Assembly: GCF_028712425.1 (NCBI RefSeq)
Contig: NZ_JAQTQD010000004.1
Coordinates: 34,925 to 98,924, forward strand
Direction: 5' to 3'
Origin: Methanoregula sp.
GTDB lineage: Archaea > Halobacteriota > Methanomicrobia > Methanomicrobiales > Methanospirillaceae
DNA: 64,000 nt
The stretch's first letter is position 1. Each line of letters opens with the position of its first letter. Positions 34,849 through 44,209 of this stretch are shown here, piece after piece. A program made the translations under genes and the position numbers. The notes beneath the pieces are model-generated. The model saw nothing but the letters and a program-made list of their open reading frames with translations, made no database searches and was not told the DNA's origin.

Positions 34849-35895
34849 ATGCCATATGACATCTCTATGTTGACCCCGTCACCATCATTCCCTCCCCGCA
34901 TTACGGCTGCTCTCGGCATAGCGTACGGTCTCCTCCCGGTGTTCATCATCGCCTGCATTGCCTGGGAGATCGGCGTATTCATCCCCATCCTCGGCGGGCC
35001 TGTTGCCGCCATCCTCATCGGCCTTGCTGTTGGCCAGATCTTTGGCCAGCGGAAGGAATGGGCAGGCGGAAAGACGTTTGCACAAAAGACAATCCTCCAG
35101 GCATCTATTGTTCTGCTCGGCGCCGGCATGTCCCTCTGGCAGGTTGCAACAATCGGTCTTGCCGGCCTGCCGGTCATGATCGGGACGCTCGTCATCTGCG
35201 TTGCTGCCGGTATCGTTGTCGGCCGGGCCCTCGGAGTCGAGCGTGACACCCGGATCCTTGTCACGTACGGCACGGCCATCTGCGGGGCCTCGGCAATTGC
35301 CACCATGAGCGCCGTCATCGGGGCGGCCGGCCCGGCCATTGCGATCTCGGTCACGGTCATCGTTGTCTACAATGTCCTGGCAGCGGTCCTCTTCCCCATG
35401 CTCGGCCACCTGCTCGGCCTCTCGGAGCCGGCCTTCGGGCTCTGGGCCGGCACCGCAATCAACGACACCTCCTCGGTTGTCGCGGCCGCCACGGTCTATG
35501 GGGTCGTTGCTGCTTCCTACGCCGTTGTGGTGAAACTGACCCGGACACTTGCCATCGTCCCGCTGGCCCTCTTCCAGACCTGGTTCCAGAACCGCGGGCT
35601 GCCCGAAGATGAGCGGAAGAGCACGGCATGGTACCGGCTCATCCCCCTCTTTCTGGTCCTCTTCCTTGTCGCCGTCCTCATCCAGACGGCCGGGCTCATC
35701 CCCCCGGCATGGAACGACACCATACGGTTCCTTGCATTCTTCGGCATCACTGTAGCCATGGCTGCCGTGGGGATGAGCAGTTCGTTTGCTGCCATCCGGA
35801 ATGCCGGCTGGCGGCCGGTAGCGCTCGGTGGGATCCTCTGGGTCCTTGTTGCGGTCAGCAGCCTTCTTTTGCAGGCACTCTTTGGCCTGCTCTGA
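34849..35895 (+). CDS. YeiH/UPF0324-family membrane transporter
   Basis: 348 residues with about ten hydrophobic segments. Family features include GGPVAAILIGLAVGQIFG near the N-terminus, LQASIVLLGAGMSLWQV, YGTAICGASAIATMSAVIGA and the conserved GTAINDTSSVVAAATVYG. UPF0324 proteins are putative sulphate or sulphonate exporters, with weak direct evidence. It follows the Rad50 remnant by 188 bp and is not obviously linked to it. GC-rich, host-like. Confidence 0.85.
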   Translation: MPYDISMLTPSPSFPPRITAALGIAYGLLPVFIIACIAWEIGVFIPILGGPVAAILIGLAVGQIFGQRKEWAGGKTFAQKTILQASIVLLGAGMSLWQVATIGLAGLPVMIGTLVICVAAGIVVGRALGVERDTRILVTYGTAICGASAIATMSAVIGAAGPAIAISVTVIVVYNVLAAVLFPMLGHLLGLSEPAFGLWAGTAINDTSSVVAAATVYGVVAASYAVVVKLTRTLAIVPLALFQTWFQNRGLPEDERKSTAWYRLIPLFLVLFLVAVLIQTAGLIPPAWNDTIRFLAFFGITVAMAAVGMSSSFAAIRNAGWRPVALGGILWVLVAVSSLLLQALFGLL

Positions 35896-35971
35896 ACCGC
35901 GTTTTTCGTAGGGGCGCTGATACTCTGATGTTCCCCGTGTGCCACTATCCGCGTGATCGGCGGTAATATTC

Positions 35972-36196
35972 ATGAACGTTACAATCGACCGGGTGACCTG
36001 CGTGAGCTGCGGGTCCTGCCGGGGCGCATGCCCGGGATTGTTTGAAGAGAACCCGGATGACTCATTCAGCCAGATTACCGGGAAATTCCGCAGCAACGGC
36101 AACATCGCGGAAGGCACTCCCTCAGGTGAGCTCGAAGAATGTGCCCGGGATGCTGCGGAGCTCTGCCCGGTGCAGATCATCAGCATCAGCGATTGA
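35972..36196 (+). CDS. Single-cluster ferredoxin
   Basis: 74 residues. Cys at 10, 13 and 16 (CVSCGSC) and Cys65 in LCPV are the expected ligands of one 4Fe-4S cluster. Cys20 and Cys57 could form the disulphide seen in several single-cluster ferredoxins. It is a soluble electron carrier; the partner cannot be told from the neighbours. Confidence 0.85.
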   Translation: MNVTIDRVTCVSCGSCRGACPGLFEENPDDSFSQITGKFRSNGNIAEGTPSGELEECARDAAELCPVQIISISD

Positions 36197-36301
36197 TTCG
36201 CGACATGGTTTCCGGCTTTGCGGCCCGGTAACCGAAAGATGTGTCCCGGTTTTCTTTCACCAGATTTTTTCAAACGAACGGGAAAAAGGGAAGAAGAGTG
36301 T

Positions 36302-36946
36302 TCAGATCTTCTTGTAGCACAAATACCAGTCTTTGTACTCGTACCCCTCGGTCTCCCGCTTCTCCATCTCTGCGGCAGTCTTTGGGGCCGGGACAACGAC
36401 CTTGTCGCCCGGCTGCCAGTTAGCCGGTGTCGATACCTTGTGTTTGTCGGTTGTCTGGAGTGCTTTTACCAGGCGGATGACCTCCGGCATGAACCGGCCG
36501 TTCTGGAGCGGGTAGTAGATCATGGCCCGCATGATCCCCTTGTCATCGATAAAGAAGACACACCGGACTGCGGCGGTCGATGACTGCCCGGGATGGACCA
36601 TGCCGTATTTTTGCGACACCTTCGTGTTCAGGTCCGCAATGACCGGGAAGGGGATCGAGACGCCCATCTTCTCCCTGATCGCCCGGATCCAGGCAAGGTG
36701 GGCCGAGATGCTGTCGATGGAAAGGCCGAGCAGCTGGACATTGAGGCTTTTTAGTTCATCGTGAATTTCGGCAAAGGCAATGAACTCGGTGGTACAGACC
36801 GGTGTAAAGTCTGCCGGGTGCGAGAAGAGTACCACCCATTTTCCCTTCAGGTCAGAAAGCCTGATCGGGCCCTGGGTTGTTTCCGCTTCAAAGTCCGGCG
36901 CGGGCTCTCCCAAAATGGGGAATGCAACACATGCTTCGTCTGACAT
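36302..36946 (-). CDS. Peroxiredoxin (AhpC/TSA, Prx6-type)
   Basis: 214 residues. The peroxidatic Cys is C51 in HPADFTPVCTTEF, with the conserved Thr and Pro around it and Arg in AAVRCVFFID. A C-terminal extension ends in WYLCYKKI, where C210 could be the resolving Cys, as in archaeal Prx6-like enzymes. It reduces hydrogen peroxide and alkyl hydroperoxides in the cytosol, sensible for a strict anaerobe. Confidence 0.92.
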   Translation of the reverse strand: MSDEACVAFPILGEPAPDFEAETTQGPIRLSDLKGKWVVLFSHPADFTPVCTTEFIAFAEIHDELKSLNVQLLGLSIDSISAHLAWIRAIREKMGVSIPFPVIADLNTKVSQKYGMVHPGQSSTAAVRCVFFIDDKGIMRAMIYYPLQNGRFMPEVIRLVKALQTTDKHKVSTPANWQPGDKVVVPAPKTAAEMEKRETEGYEYKDWYLCYKKI

Positions 36947-37119
36947 TGGTGTTCACCAACTGGTTATTCACAACGGGATGCCTTAAAACCGCTCATTAGT
37001 GCAGGTTTTTTTTGGGAAGGTGGACCATGTGTTGTCGTGCCCGGCCAGGTCCTCCAGTATCCCTGTCGCGTTTTTCGCTGTTGTTCCGCCATGCCTGTGG
37101 GGGTTGGTTTCCTGTGATG

Positions 37120-37651
37120 TTACGCCGTGTCCCGGGCCGGCCCCGTGTACACGCCCGACCCCAGCCACCAGGTATCGTCCACCTTCTTCACGTATCCCAG
37201 TTTTTCCTCGATCGTCTTGTTGCGGGCCGGATTGCTGTACGCGAACCGCACGAAGCCGGAGCCGTTCTTTGCGGCGTTGATGAACTTATACGAATACAGG
37301 TTGCCATATGCATCGCGTTCATTGGTACGGTTCGTTCCGATACGTTCCGGGCTGAACGGGTGGGCAAGGACAACGTCGTCGAAGTCGTACGCATAGATGT
37401 AGAGTTCGCCCCGCACAAAGGAACCGTCCGGGTTGGAGAACTCCAAAAGCGCATCTTCTTTCCCGTGGGCCTGTGCATACCGGACCGCTTCATCGACAAA
37501 TGCGACAAGGGTCTCGTTAAAAATGATGGCAGGCTCCGGGCCGGGGACTGCGGCAGGGATTCCGGCGGGATGGTCCTTGCGTACAGCCGGCAGAAAGGAG
37601 CAGGAGAGCAACAAGGACAGAAAGGACGAGGGCAGGTGACCAGCGGGACAT
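37120..37651 (-). pseudogene. Lipoprotein with a single Cache-like domain, frameshifted
   Basis: From the ATG at 37651 one frame gives a textbook lipoprotein signal (LVALLLLSAGC, lipobox LSAGC), but after CTQGP it turns into an Arg/Pro/Cys-rich stretch and stops near 37517. The next frame supplies AGIPAAVPGPEPAIIFNETL and then a Cache domain: FVDEAVRYAQAHGKEDALLEF, LYIYAYDFD, LGYVKKVDDTWWLGSGVY. A one-base insertion between about 37560 and 37595 would explain this. The whole protein would be an extracellular ligand-binding lipoprotein of about 176 residues. The cause may be a real mutation or a sequencing error. Confidence 0.75.
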
Positions 37652-37931
37652 AATGAAAGGTGTGTTTCCCTTGTAAAAAAAGCGTACGGAAATGCCTGCC
37701 GCCTGGGGCTTTGCATGACGGGCCGGGGATGCCTGCATGCAACCGCAGCGTATCCCGCGCAACCCTGCCGGCTGTCTGCGATGATGGAACAGCTGCCCCA
37801 CTTCCGCAGGTCCCGGTAGTTTAATGTATTGAAGTGTCGAAGGATTATTTAGAGCGGGAAATCAGATAATTTCCTGAAGATGAGGTTGCTCTTCTCGTAT
37901 GACCAAACCCGCGCAGCGATCCGGTGACAAT

Positions 37932-39236
37932 ATGCGGAAGGAACAGGGCAGGCCCGCCCCGGTAGTATATACAGCGGAGGATGTAGAGCGGATCCGGAAA
38001 GAGTACGATGCGAAATTCTCGGAACTGGAGAACAGGATCTTAAAAACCATCAAGAATGCAGTCGGTCCAACAAAACCCACCGAAGGATTACCCCTCCGCA
38101 TGGCAATGCCGCACTCCAGCCTTTCCTGGATCGAGAAGGCTTCGCCCCGGCAACTGATCGATCTGTTAGGATTATCCCTTGCCGAAGGCCAGAAAAGACC
38201 CGATGATGAGAGCCTGTTTATGGCATGGGGCACCCTGTTCTCCAACCTTTTTTTGTCGAGCTCGGATCTCCAGGACGACATCGATACGATCAGCCGGGAA
38301 GACCGCGAGCTGCTGAGCCGGGTGGTCCACGAGGACTGTGCCCGCCGGGGGGGAAAATTTGTCTTCTCTATCCTCCAGAAAGGGGCAGACCTTGACCGGG
38401 CAGCGCTTGTCGTCATCGCCAACCTCAATGACCTCGCCCTGGTCACGCAGGACGGGGAACCGGCTCTCACCCTGCTCATCAGGATCTGCGACAAGAACAC
38501 CCGTCCGCTCCTTATCGAGAAAGCCGGGAAGCGGCTGCTCGCCGGTGTCTGTGACCGGGACGGGATACCGGTCCTCTTTTCCGTCTTTGGCCTTGGCGAC
38601 CTGAGCGTGTACGATATCGAGGCGGTCGAGCGGATATTCACAAAGGAAGAACTCAAAAAAGTGTTCCCGAAGAGTGGCCTTGGGAGGAGCGCTTTCGACG
38701 CCTACAATGAGGTCGCGACACGGATCCGGGAGAGTCTCGCGTTCCAGAGGAAGTCGTTCATGAACGCCCGGGCCGGTGCAGCGGCTGAGACGGGCAACGG
38801 GAAGGGCGGTGAAGATGCGTCTGCTTCCATGAATGGGGATGTGCAGGAAACGGGTGAATCCCAAAAACCGGGCGATACGTCCATCCTTATTCTTATCGTG
38901 GATGACAGCCGCATCCTCCGAAGCCTCTTAATTCAGAACCTGAAGAACCTCGGGTATGAAAACATCATCGAAGCCGGGACCGGTGACGAGGCTGTGGTCG
39001 TGGCCGCGGAAAAACAACCCTATCTTGTCTTCATGGACATCAACATGCCGGGGAAACGGGACGGGATCGCCGCTGCAGCCGAGATCCGGAAGACAACGGA
39101 TGCGCGGGTCATCTTCCTCACCAGCTGTTGTAACAAGGAGACCATTGACCGGGCCCGTGAAATCGATCCGGAAGGGTATATCTTAAAGCCGTTCAGCGAA
39201 CGGAATATCCGTGTTGCCCTGCGATTGCTGAACTGA
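37932..39236 (+). CDS. Protein with uncharacterised N-terminal domain and C-terminal receiver domain
   Basis: 434 residues from the ATG at 37932 (GGTGA five bases before; an upstream ATG at 37899 is possible). The N-terminal 270 residues are a helical domain I do not recognise, starting with a short coiled coil (VERIRKEYDAKFSELENRI). After a Gly/Ala/Ser/Glu linker comes a receiver domain (about 317-434): LILIVDDSRILRS, FMDINMPGKRDG with the phosphoacceptor Asp, FLTSCCN and GYILKPF with the Lys. A cognate kinase could come from the cluster at 51-57 kb, but nothing here proves it. Confidence 0.75.
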   Translation: MRKEQGRPAPVVYTAEDVERIRKEYDAKFSELENRILKTIKNAVGPTKPTEGLPLRMAMPHSSLSWIEKASPRQLIDLLGLSLAEGQKRPDDESLFMAWGTLFSNLFLSSSDLQDDIDTISREDRELLSRVVHEDCARRGGKFVFSILQKGADLDRAALVVIANLNDLALVTQDGEPALTLLIRICDKNTRPLLIEKAGKRLLAGVCDRDGIPVLFSVFGLGDLSVYDIEAVERIFTKEELKKVFPKSGLGRSAFDAYNEVATRIRESLAFQRKSFMNARAGAAAETGNGKGGEDASASMNGDVQETGESQKPGDTSILILIVDDSRILRSLLIQNLKNLGYENIIEAGTGDEAVVVAAEKQPYLVFMDINMPGKRDGIAAAAEIRKTTDARVIFLTSCCNKETIDRAREIDPEGYILKPFSERNIRVALRLLN

Positions 39237-39442
39237 AAACGGCTCCCCGCGTGCGGCCGGTTTCCTGCGGCTGGTGCTGGCGGCTGTGTTTTATTTTTGT
39301 GACGCCGTCATGCCGGGAGCGGCAGTGGCACCTCAAAACCAAAAACAGGAGATCCAATTCTGACGGACGCGTTCATGCAACAGCCCTCTCATTCATGGCA
39401 CTTCCCGCAGGTTTATGGTGCAGTCGTCCCAAAAAGCACCGT

Positions 39443-40303
39443 ATGAACAGGACCAGAAGGATTGCAGGAACCTCGGTTTCCCGCCCGACACGTGAGGGGG
39501 CCGGCGTCCGGCTCCACCGTGCATTCGGGTACAGCGAGATCCCCGCGTATGACCCGTTCCTGATGCTCGACGATTTCCGGGCAGACCGCCCGGACGAGTA
39601 CCTTGCAGGGTTTCCCTGGCACCCGCACCGGGGCATCGAGACGGTGACGTACATGCTTGAGGGACGTGTCGAGCACGGCGACAGCATGGGTCATAAAGGG
39701 GACGTGCCGGCCGGGGGCGTCCAGTGGATGACGGCCGGCTCGGGGATCATCCACCAGGAGATGCCAAAACCGGTGGACGGGAAGATGGGTGGTTTCCAGC
39801 TCTGGGTGAACCTGCCCCGGGAGAGCAAGATGATGGACCCGCGGTACCAGGAACTGCGCGCCGACGAGATCCCGCGTGTCACGCTGCCGGAAGGAGCAGA
39901 GGTCCGGGTTATCTGCGGGTCTGTTGGCGGGGTGACCGGCCCGGTCCGGGACCTGATGGCAGATCCAGAATATCTCGATGTAACGCTGGGGCCGGCGATG
40001 CGGTTTTCCCACCCGGTGAAACCGGGGTACCTGGCGGCAGCGTACGTGTTTTCCGGCTCGGGTTTATTTGCGCCCGATATGACAGAACCGCTCAGAAACC
40101 GAACGATGATACGGTATGATCATGACGGGGACACCATCGATGTCCGTGCCGGGGAAGAAGGCGTGAGGTTTTTGTTCTTTGCCGGAAAGCCCCTCCGCGA
40201 ACCGGTTGCCTGGGGCGGCCCGATCGTGATGAACACGCAGGAGGAACTCCGGCAGGCTTTCGATGAATACGAGCGCGGGACGTTCATAAAAAAAGGGTCC
40301 TGA
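39443..40303 (+). CDS. Pirin-family protein
   Basis: 286 residues from the ATG at 39443, the usual pirin length; the frame is open upstream but that part does not look like protein. The cupin metal site is present: His, His and His in FPWHPHRGIETVTYMLEGRVEH, and Glu in SGIIHQEMPK. The second cupin has the conserved PGYLAAAYVFSG and RFLFFAGKPLREP-like patterns. Some pirins have quercetinase activity; the role in methanogens is unknown. Confidence 0.9.
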   Translation: MNRTRRIAGTSVSRPTREGAGVRLHRAFGYSEIPAYDPFLMLDDFRADRPDEYLAGFPWHPHRGIETVTYMLEGRVEHGDSMGHKGDVPAGGVQWMTAGSGIIHQEMPKPVDGKMGGFQLWVNLPRESKMMDPRYQELRADEIPRVTLPEGAEVRVICGSVGGVTGPVRDLMADPEYLDVTLGPAMRFSHPVKPGYLAAAYVFSGSGLFAPDMTEPLRNRTMIRYDHDGDTIDVRAGEEGVRFLFFAGKPLREPVAWGGPIVMNTQEELRQAFDEYERGTFIKKGS

Positions 40304-40400
40304 GAACCGCATCGTATCGTACCACGCACTCCGGTCTTTCAGTTTCACCCCCTCCCCCACCTCCTTATATCCCATTACATGCCAAACTAGGATTCAACGG

Positions 40401-41417
40401 ATGAAGGACGAGTACGCGGGTGCAGTGAACGAGGCGGCAGGCCGGATCCGGGCAAAGGTCCCTGGCGATCTCATCGGAAAGTTCCGGCAGACCTGCGGTA
40501 TCCGGAACAGTGATTTTGTCTCCTGTACGCTCCGGGCCTGCGGTGAGGTCTGCGCTGTCGACGGTTCCAATGTCACGCTCCTTGAATCCGGCAGCATGGC
40601 GCTCGCGGTCGTACGGGCTGCGCAGGCAACGTTTGTTGGCATGGAGCGAACGAAGCGTTCCGTCACGCCATTGCATTTCTCCCTCATCGGCCCGCAAGAG
40701 GAGAACCAGGACTTTCCCGTGCTCTACGCAGACTGTTTCGGTCACCCGCCGGGAAAGTCGCTGAACAATGAGGACATTGCCCGGGCAGCAGAAGTCCTCC
40801 GGGACACGGTTGAGTTCTGGGTCACGGAGACGATGGCCCGCGGGCTCGGGGAGGGCGCTCTCCTGCTGCGGGACGGGCCCCTGCGGGTATCGCACGAGAG
40901 CCACAATCCGGTGCTCACGAGGATCGTGCTCGCCTGCCGCGACCGGGAGATCAGCCTTGCGGGGATCTCGAAACGGTCGGCAGCGACCTGGGGTGGCGGC
41001 CACCCGCTCCTTCCCGCGGTGGCGGGCCTCGCAAAGGAGTGCGGAGTCCGGGCACCCTGGTGGATCGCAATCGATCCCGCTATCCTCGACCACCAGCCCC
41101 ATGCCCAGTGGCAGCATGGCGCAATGTACGTGGCCTGCCTGCACGGGCACGCGGCAGGGCCGCTCAAGATCGAACTTCCCCGGGACACACGGAACGCAGC
41201 GTCGGTCATGGACCGGCTCGCCGCGTGTTCCGGAGACGGCCGGATCCCGGGGTACCCGTATCCCCTTCTTGACGCCCACCGCACTGTTGTGCTGACAAAG
41301 GAGATTACCGACCAGATCAAAGGCGACCTTCTTTTGAGCCTCACGAACGCCGGTATCGATCGGCAGACCTATGAGATCCTGTTCGGAGATTACCATGATG
41401 CATTTGCGCGATACTGA
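40401..41417 (+). CDS. nurA: NurA 5'-3' nuclease
   Basis: 338 residues. NurA-domain signs are the early AVDGSN with the metal-binding Asp, LLLRDGPL, and AGISKRS with the conserved Lys. NurA works with the HerA translocase, and with Mre11-Rad50, in archaeal end resection. herA follows with a 23-bp overlap. The nearest Rad50-type gene on this side is the truncated remnant at 34.2 kb, so the usual mre11-rad50 neighbours are lost or elsewhere. Confidence 0.88.
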   Translation: MKDEYAGAVNEAAGRIRAKVPGDLIGKFRQTCGIRNSDFVSCTLRACGEVCAVDGSNVTLLESGSMALAVVRAAQATFVGMERTKRSVTPLHFSLIGPQEENQDFPVLYADCFGHPPGKSLNNEDIARAAEVLRDTVEFWVTETMARGLGEGALLLRDGPLRVSHESHNPVLTRIVLACRDREISLAGISKRSAATWGGGHPLLPAVAGLAKECGVRAPWWIAIDPAILDHQPHAQWQHGAMYVACLHGHAAGPLKIELPRDTRNAASVMDRLAACSGDGRIPGYPYPLLDAHRTVVLTKEITDQIKGDLLLSLTNAGIDRQTYEILFGDYHDAFARY

Positions 41418-43017
41418 AACAACCGACCTCTCCAAGTACCGGCTCATCGGCAGGAGCGTGCTCTCCTACCGCTTCATCGCCCCTCATGACGAGACGCTCT
41501 ATATCGGTGACATTAAGAAGATCGTGGACCGGACCAAGGGTGCCACCTTCTTTGCCAAGGTCACTGATCTCTCGCACGACTCCAACTTCACCGACCCGAA
41601 ATGGGACACGCGGGTGTATGCCGAGCAGTTCTACGGGCTTGGGGAGGATGTCTTCATCACCGTCGACGCGGTGCCGCTCGGGTTCGTGGATCGTGACGGG
41701 AAGTTCCACAAGCCCCGTACCATCCCCTCCAAGTTTTCTGTGGTTGAGGACCCGACGGCAGAGGATTTCCGGTTCCTCACCGAACAGATGGGCGAGATCG
41801 AGGTGGGCCTGATGCGGAGCGGGCAGGGCGTGATCCGTGATGTAGCCGTTCGCATCCCGGCAAAAGTGCTCCCGCAGCACATGGGCGTCTTTGCCACTAC
41901 TGGCATGGGCAAGTCCAATTTCATGAAGACCTTCTGTGCCTCCTGCATGAAAGAGCAGAAGTTCGGGCTCCTGATCGTGGACCCGCATGGCGAGTATGTC
42001 AGCGGTGGCAAGTCTTCCACGGGAGATCCGACAAAAGGGCTTGTCCATTACACAAACGGGAAAGACGGGCTTGCCATCTTCACAATCCGGGGCGAGGCGG
42101 ACCGGAAAAAGTACGCCATGAACAGGCTCTGGCTGGAGTATGACGATTTCCGGATCAGCGACCTCTCCATCCTGTACGACCTCACCTCCGCCCAGTACGA
42201 TATCATCGAGGCTTTCTCCCGGGTCAGCGGGAACGAGGCGATCCGGTTCTTCGAGCAGGTTGATCCGGAGATCTTCCCCATCAAGGACCCTCTTGCGGCC
42301 GGCGTACAGGAAGGGAGCCTCGCGTGGCTGATCCGGAACTCCATGGCAGGCCCGGTCCGGGTCATCCAGCGCCATATCGAGAACATCACCAAGTCCAACA
42401 GCGCATTCTTCCGGCAGAGCGGGTCGTCCATCGGCGAGATCATCAAAAATCTCCACAACAACCGGGTGGTTTTGATCGATATCCCGGACATGGGCGAGCG
42501 GAGCGAACTCTTTGTCCTCTCCATCATCACCCGGATGATCATGGAAAAGCACCGCAGCGAGGCCCGGGGCTTTGGTATTGATGAGAAACAGGAGGCAAGC
42601 CACCAGGTGCTCATCACTATCGAGGAGGCGCAGCGGGTGCTTGCCGCGGGCGGTGCTTCCACCCAGATGTTCCGCGAGTGTGCCATGGAAGGCCGGAAGT
42701 TCGGCGTGGGGCTTTGTGTCATCACCCAGCAGCCAAAGAATGTGGACGCAAAAGTGCTCGCCCAGATCAACACGTTCGTTGTTATGGGTCTTGGAGACCG
42801 GGGCGACCGCGAGATCATCATGGGAAGTGCCAAGCAGGACTTAAGCAAGATGGAGATCGAGATCCAGACTCTCGACCGGGGCGAGGCGATCATCTCCACT
42901 ATTGGCATCCCGTTCCCGGTCAGCACCCGGATCCACCGGTACGAGGACTACATCGCGACACTCAATGCAGTAAAGAAGAAGGATGCCCGCGAGGGGCTCA
43001 CGACCGGTTTCTCGTAA
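41395..43017 (+). CDS. herA: HerA hexameric DNA translocase
   Basis: 540 residues from the ATG at 41395 (GGAG seven bases upstream), overlapping the nurA end. The N-terminal HAS-barrel is followed by an FtsK/HerA-type ATPase: Walker A FATTGMGKSNFMKT (about 168-181), VDPHGEY, Walker B LITIEEAQRVLA, and an arginine-finger region GVGLCVITQQPKNVD. It pumps DNA to NurA during end resection. The start at 41371 is rejected as too deep in nurA and lacking a ribosome site. Confidence 0.92.
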   Translation: MMHLRDTETTDLSKYRLIGRSVLSYRFIAPHDETLYIGDIKKIVDRTKGATFFAKVTDLSHDSNFTDPKWDTRVYAEQFYGLGEDVFITVDAVPLGFVDRDGKFHKPRTIPSKFSVVEDPTAEDFRFLTEQMGEIEVGLMRSGQGVIRDVAVRIPAKVLPQHMGVFATTGMGKSNFMKTFCASCMKEQKFGLLIVDPHGEYVSGGKSSTGDPTKGLVHYTNGKDGLAIFTIRGEADRKKYAMNRLWLEYDDFRISDLSILYDLTSAQYDIIEAFSRVSGNEAIRFFEQVDPEIFPIKDPLAAGVQEGSLAWLIRNSMAGPVRVIQRHIENITKSNSAFFRQSGSSIGEIIKNLHNNRVVLIDIPDMGERSELFVLSIITRMIMEKHRSEARGFGIDEKQEASHQVLITIEEAQRVLAAGGASTQMFRECAMEGRKFGVGLCVITQQPKNVDAKVLAQINTFVVMGLGDRGDREIIMGSAKQDLSKMEIEIQTLDRGEAIISTIGIPFPVSTRIHRYEDYIATLNAVKKKDAREGLTTGFS

Positions 43018-43277
43018 GGTTACCTGCTCCGTGTAAAAGCCGGGTTACCCGGCGGGCAGTTTGATTTAGACTTCGCGGTCAAAGCCGATCTTTCTCCCTG
43101 AACCCGTGGTGGAAAAAACACCTGCGGAGAATGCGTACCGGAAGGTTCCGGGAGGCTCCCGTCCGCAGTCCTCATCGGGGACTGGCAGATAATGTCCCGT
43201 TGTTCTTTTGTTAAATGCGAAAAAATGATTGGACCGGCCTCAGGGAGCCGACACATCCAGGTCCGGGCACCGATGGT

Positions 43278-43862
43278 TCAGGAGACCCGGCTCAGCGCAC
43301 CGGTGCCAAGGTCATAGTAGAGGCCGTGGACTGCCACCCGGTTCTCTGCAACTGCCTTTTTTAAGAGCGGGTACGTGAACAGGTGCTCGATCTGGAGCCG
43401 TATATTCTCCTGCTCGATCATCCGGTACCGTTTCTCCTGCTCGGCGGGGGTGTGCGGCATTTCGATCTTCGAGTCAACCCGGTCTTTTGCCTCGCGGGCA
43501 TTGTTCAGCCAGAGCGGGATATACGCATCCGTGCTCTCTTTGTCGAGCGCCCGGATTGCCCCGCAGTTCGAGTGCCCGCAGATCACGACGTCTTTTACCT
43601 TCAGGTGCATGACCGCGTATTCGAGCACGGTTGCAAAGTTCCAGTCATGGACCGGCACAATGTTGCCGATGTTCCGCTGGATGAAGAGTTCGCCGGCCCG
43701 GGCCTGCGTGATGTGCCCGGTCTGGAGCCGGGAGTCCGAGCATCCGATCCAGAGAGTCTCCGGGTGCTGGCTGCCAACCAGTTCCTTGTAGTAATCGATA
43801 TTCGGGGTGAAATCCGATTCCCGAAACCTGAGGTTCCCTAGTAATAATTTATCAATCGCCAT
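43278..43862 (-). CDS. Beta-class carbonic anhydrase
   Basis: 194 residues from the ATG at 43862 (GAGGTG seven bases before). Zinc ligands are C41 (CSDSR, with the D43-R45 dyad), H97 and C100 (GHSNCGA). The enzyme interconverts carbon dioxide and bicarbonate. In methanogens it may aid CO2 supply for methanogenesis or anaplerosis. The same ribosome-site motif TCAGAGGTGTGT also precedes the fdhC-like gene. Confidence 0.92.
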   Translation of the reverse strand: MAIDKLLLGNLRFRESDFTPNIDYYKELVGSQHPETLWIGCSDSRLQTGHITQARAGELFIQRNIGNIVPVHDWNFATVLEYAVMHLKVKDVVICGHSNCGAIRALDKESTDAYIPLWLNNAREAKDRVDSKIEMPHTPAEQEKRYRMIEQENIRLQIEHLFTYPLLKKAVAENRVAVHGLYYDLGTGALSRVS

Positions 43863-44209
43863 ACACACACCTCTGACAGTGTACATAGACCGGCGCACGC
43901 ACCGGCGTATGATGTATTGATACTTGTCCGGAGCAGAAAAGAAGGTTACGGTCCGATGAGATCCGAAGGGGTGAATCACGAGAACGCAGGGACAGATGGA
44001 CCATCAATCCCGCGCGTTTTAATCGATAGCTGGAGGGGTGAAGAGTCCTGTGGCGTTTGAACTGCTGAGATCCGAAGGGGCTGGCAATCATTTTCCTGAA
44101 CCGGGTTTCCGGATCTCATGGATCCTGCGAACATCACCATTATTGTGGATGACTGGCAACATGTAAAGAACAACCGGCAGCCAAGGATGCCCAAAAAGAG
44201 TCCCAGACC
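43863..44209. other. Divergent intergenic region with a direct repeat
   Basis: Holds two copies of TGAGATCCGAAGGGG (43957-43971 and 44066-44080), 109 bp apart, between the carbonic anhydrase and GNAT genes. No gene is seen. The spacing would fit a pair of operator-like sites, but this is a guess. Confidence 0.4.

Noticed and set aside
34885-36396. 503-codon minus-strand frame opposite the UPF0324 transporter
   Set aside because: A shadow of a GC-rich gene: the composition is full of Arg, Asp, Gly and Pro, without motifs, and it overlaps two well-supported genes.
39251-39442. N-terminal extension of pirin
   Set aside because: The upstream codons read like non-coding DNA and pirins normally start where the ATG at 39443 lies.
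41341-42603. 420-codon minus-strand frame opposite herA
   Set aside because: Antisense shadow of herA, whose Walker motifs and family match are clear.
43018-43277. RNA gene in the spacer after herA
   Set aside because: I saw no tRNA-like cloverleaf or other known RNA fold, only short unpaired stretches.
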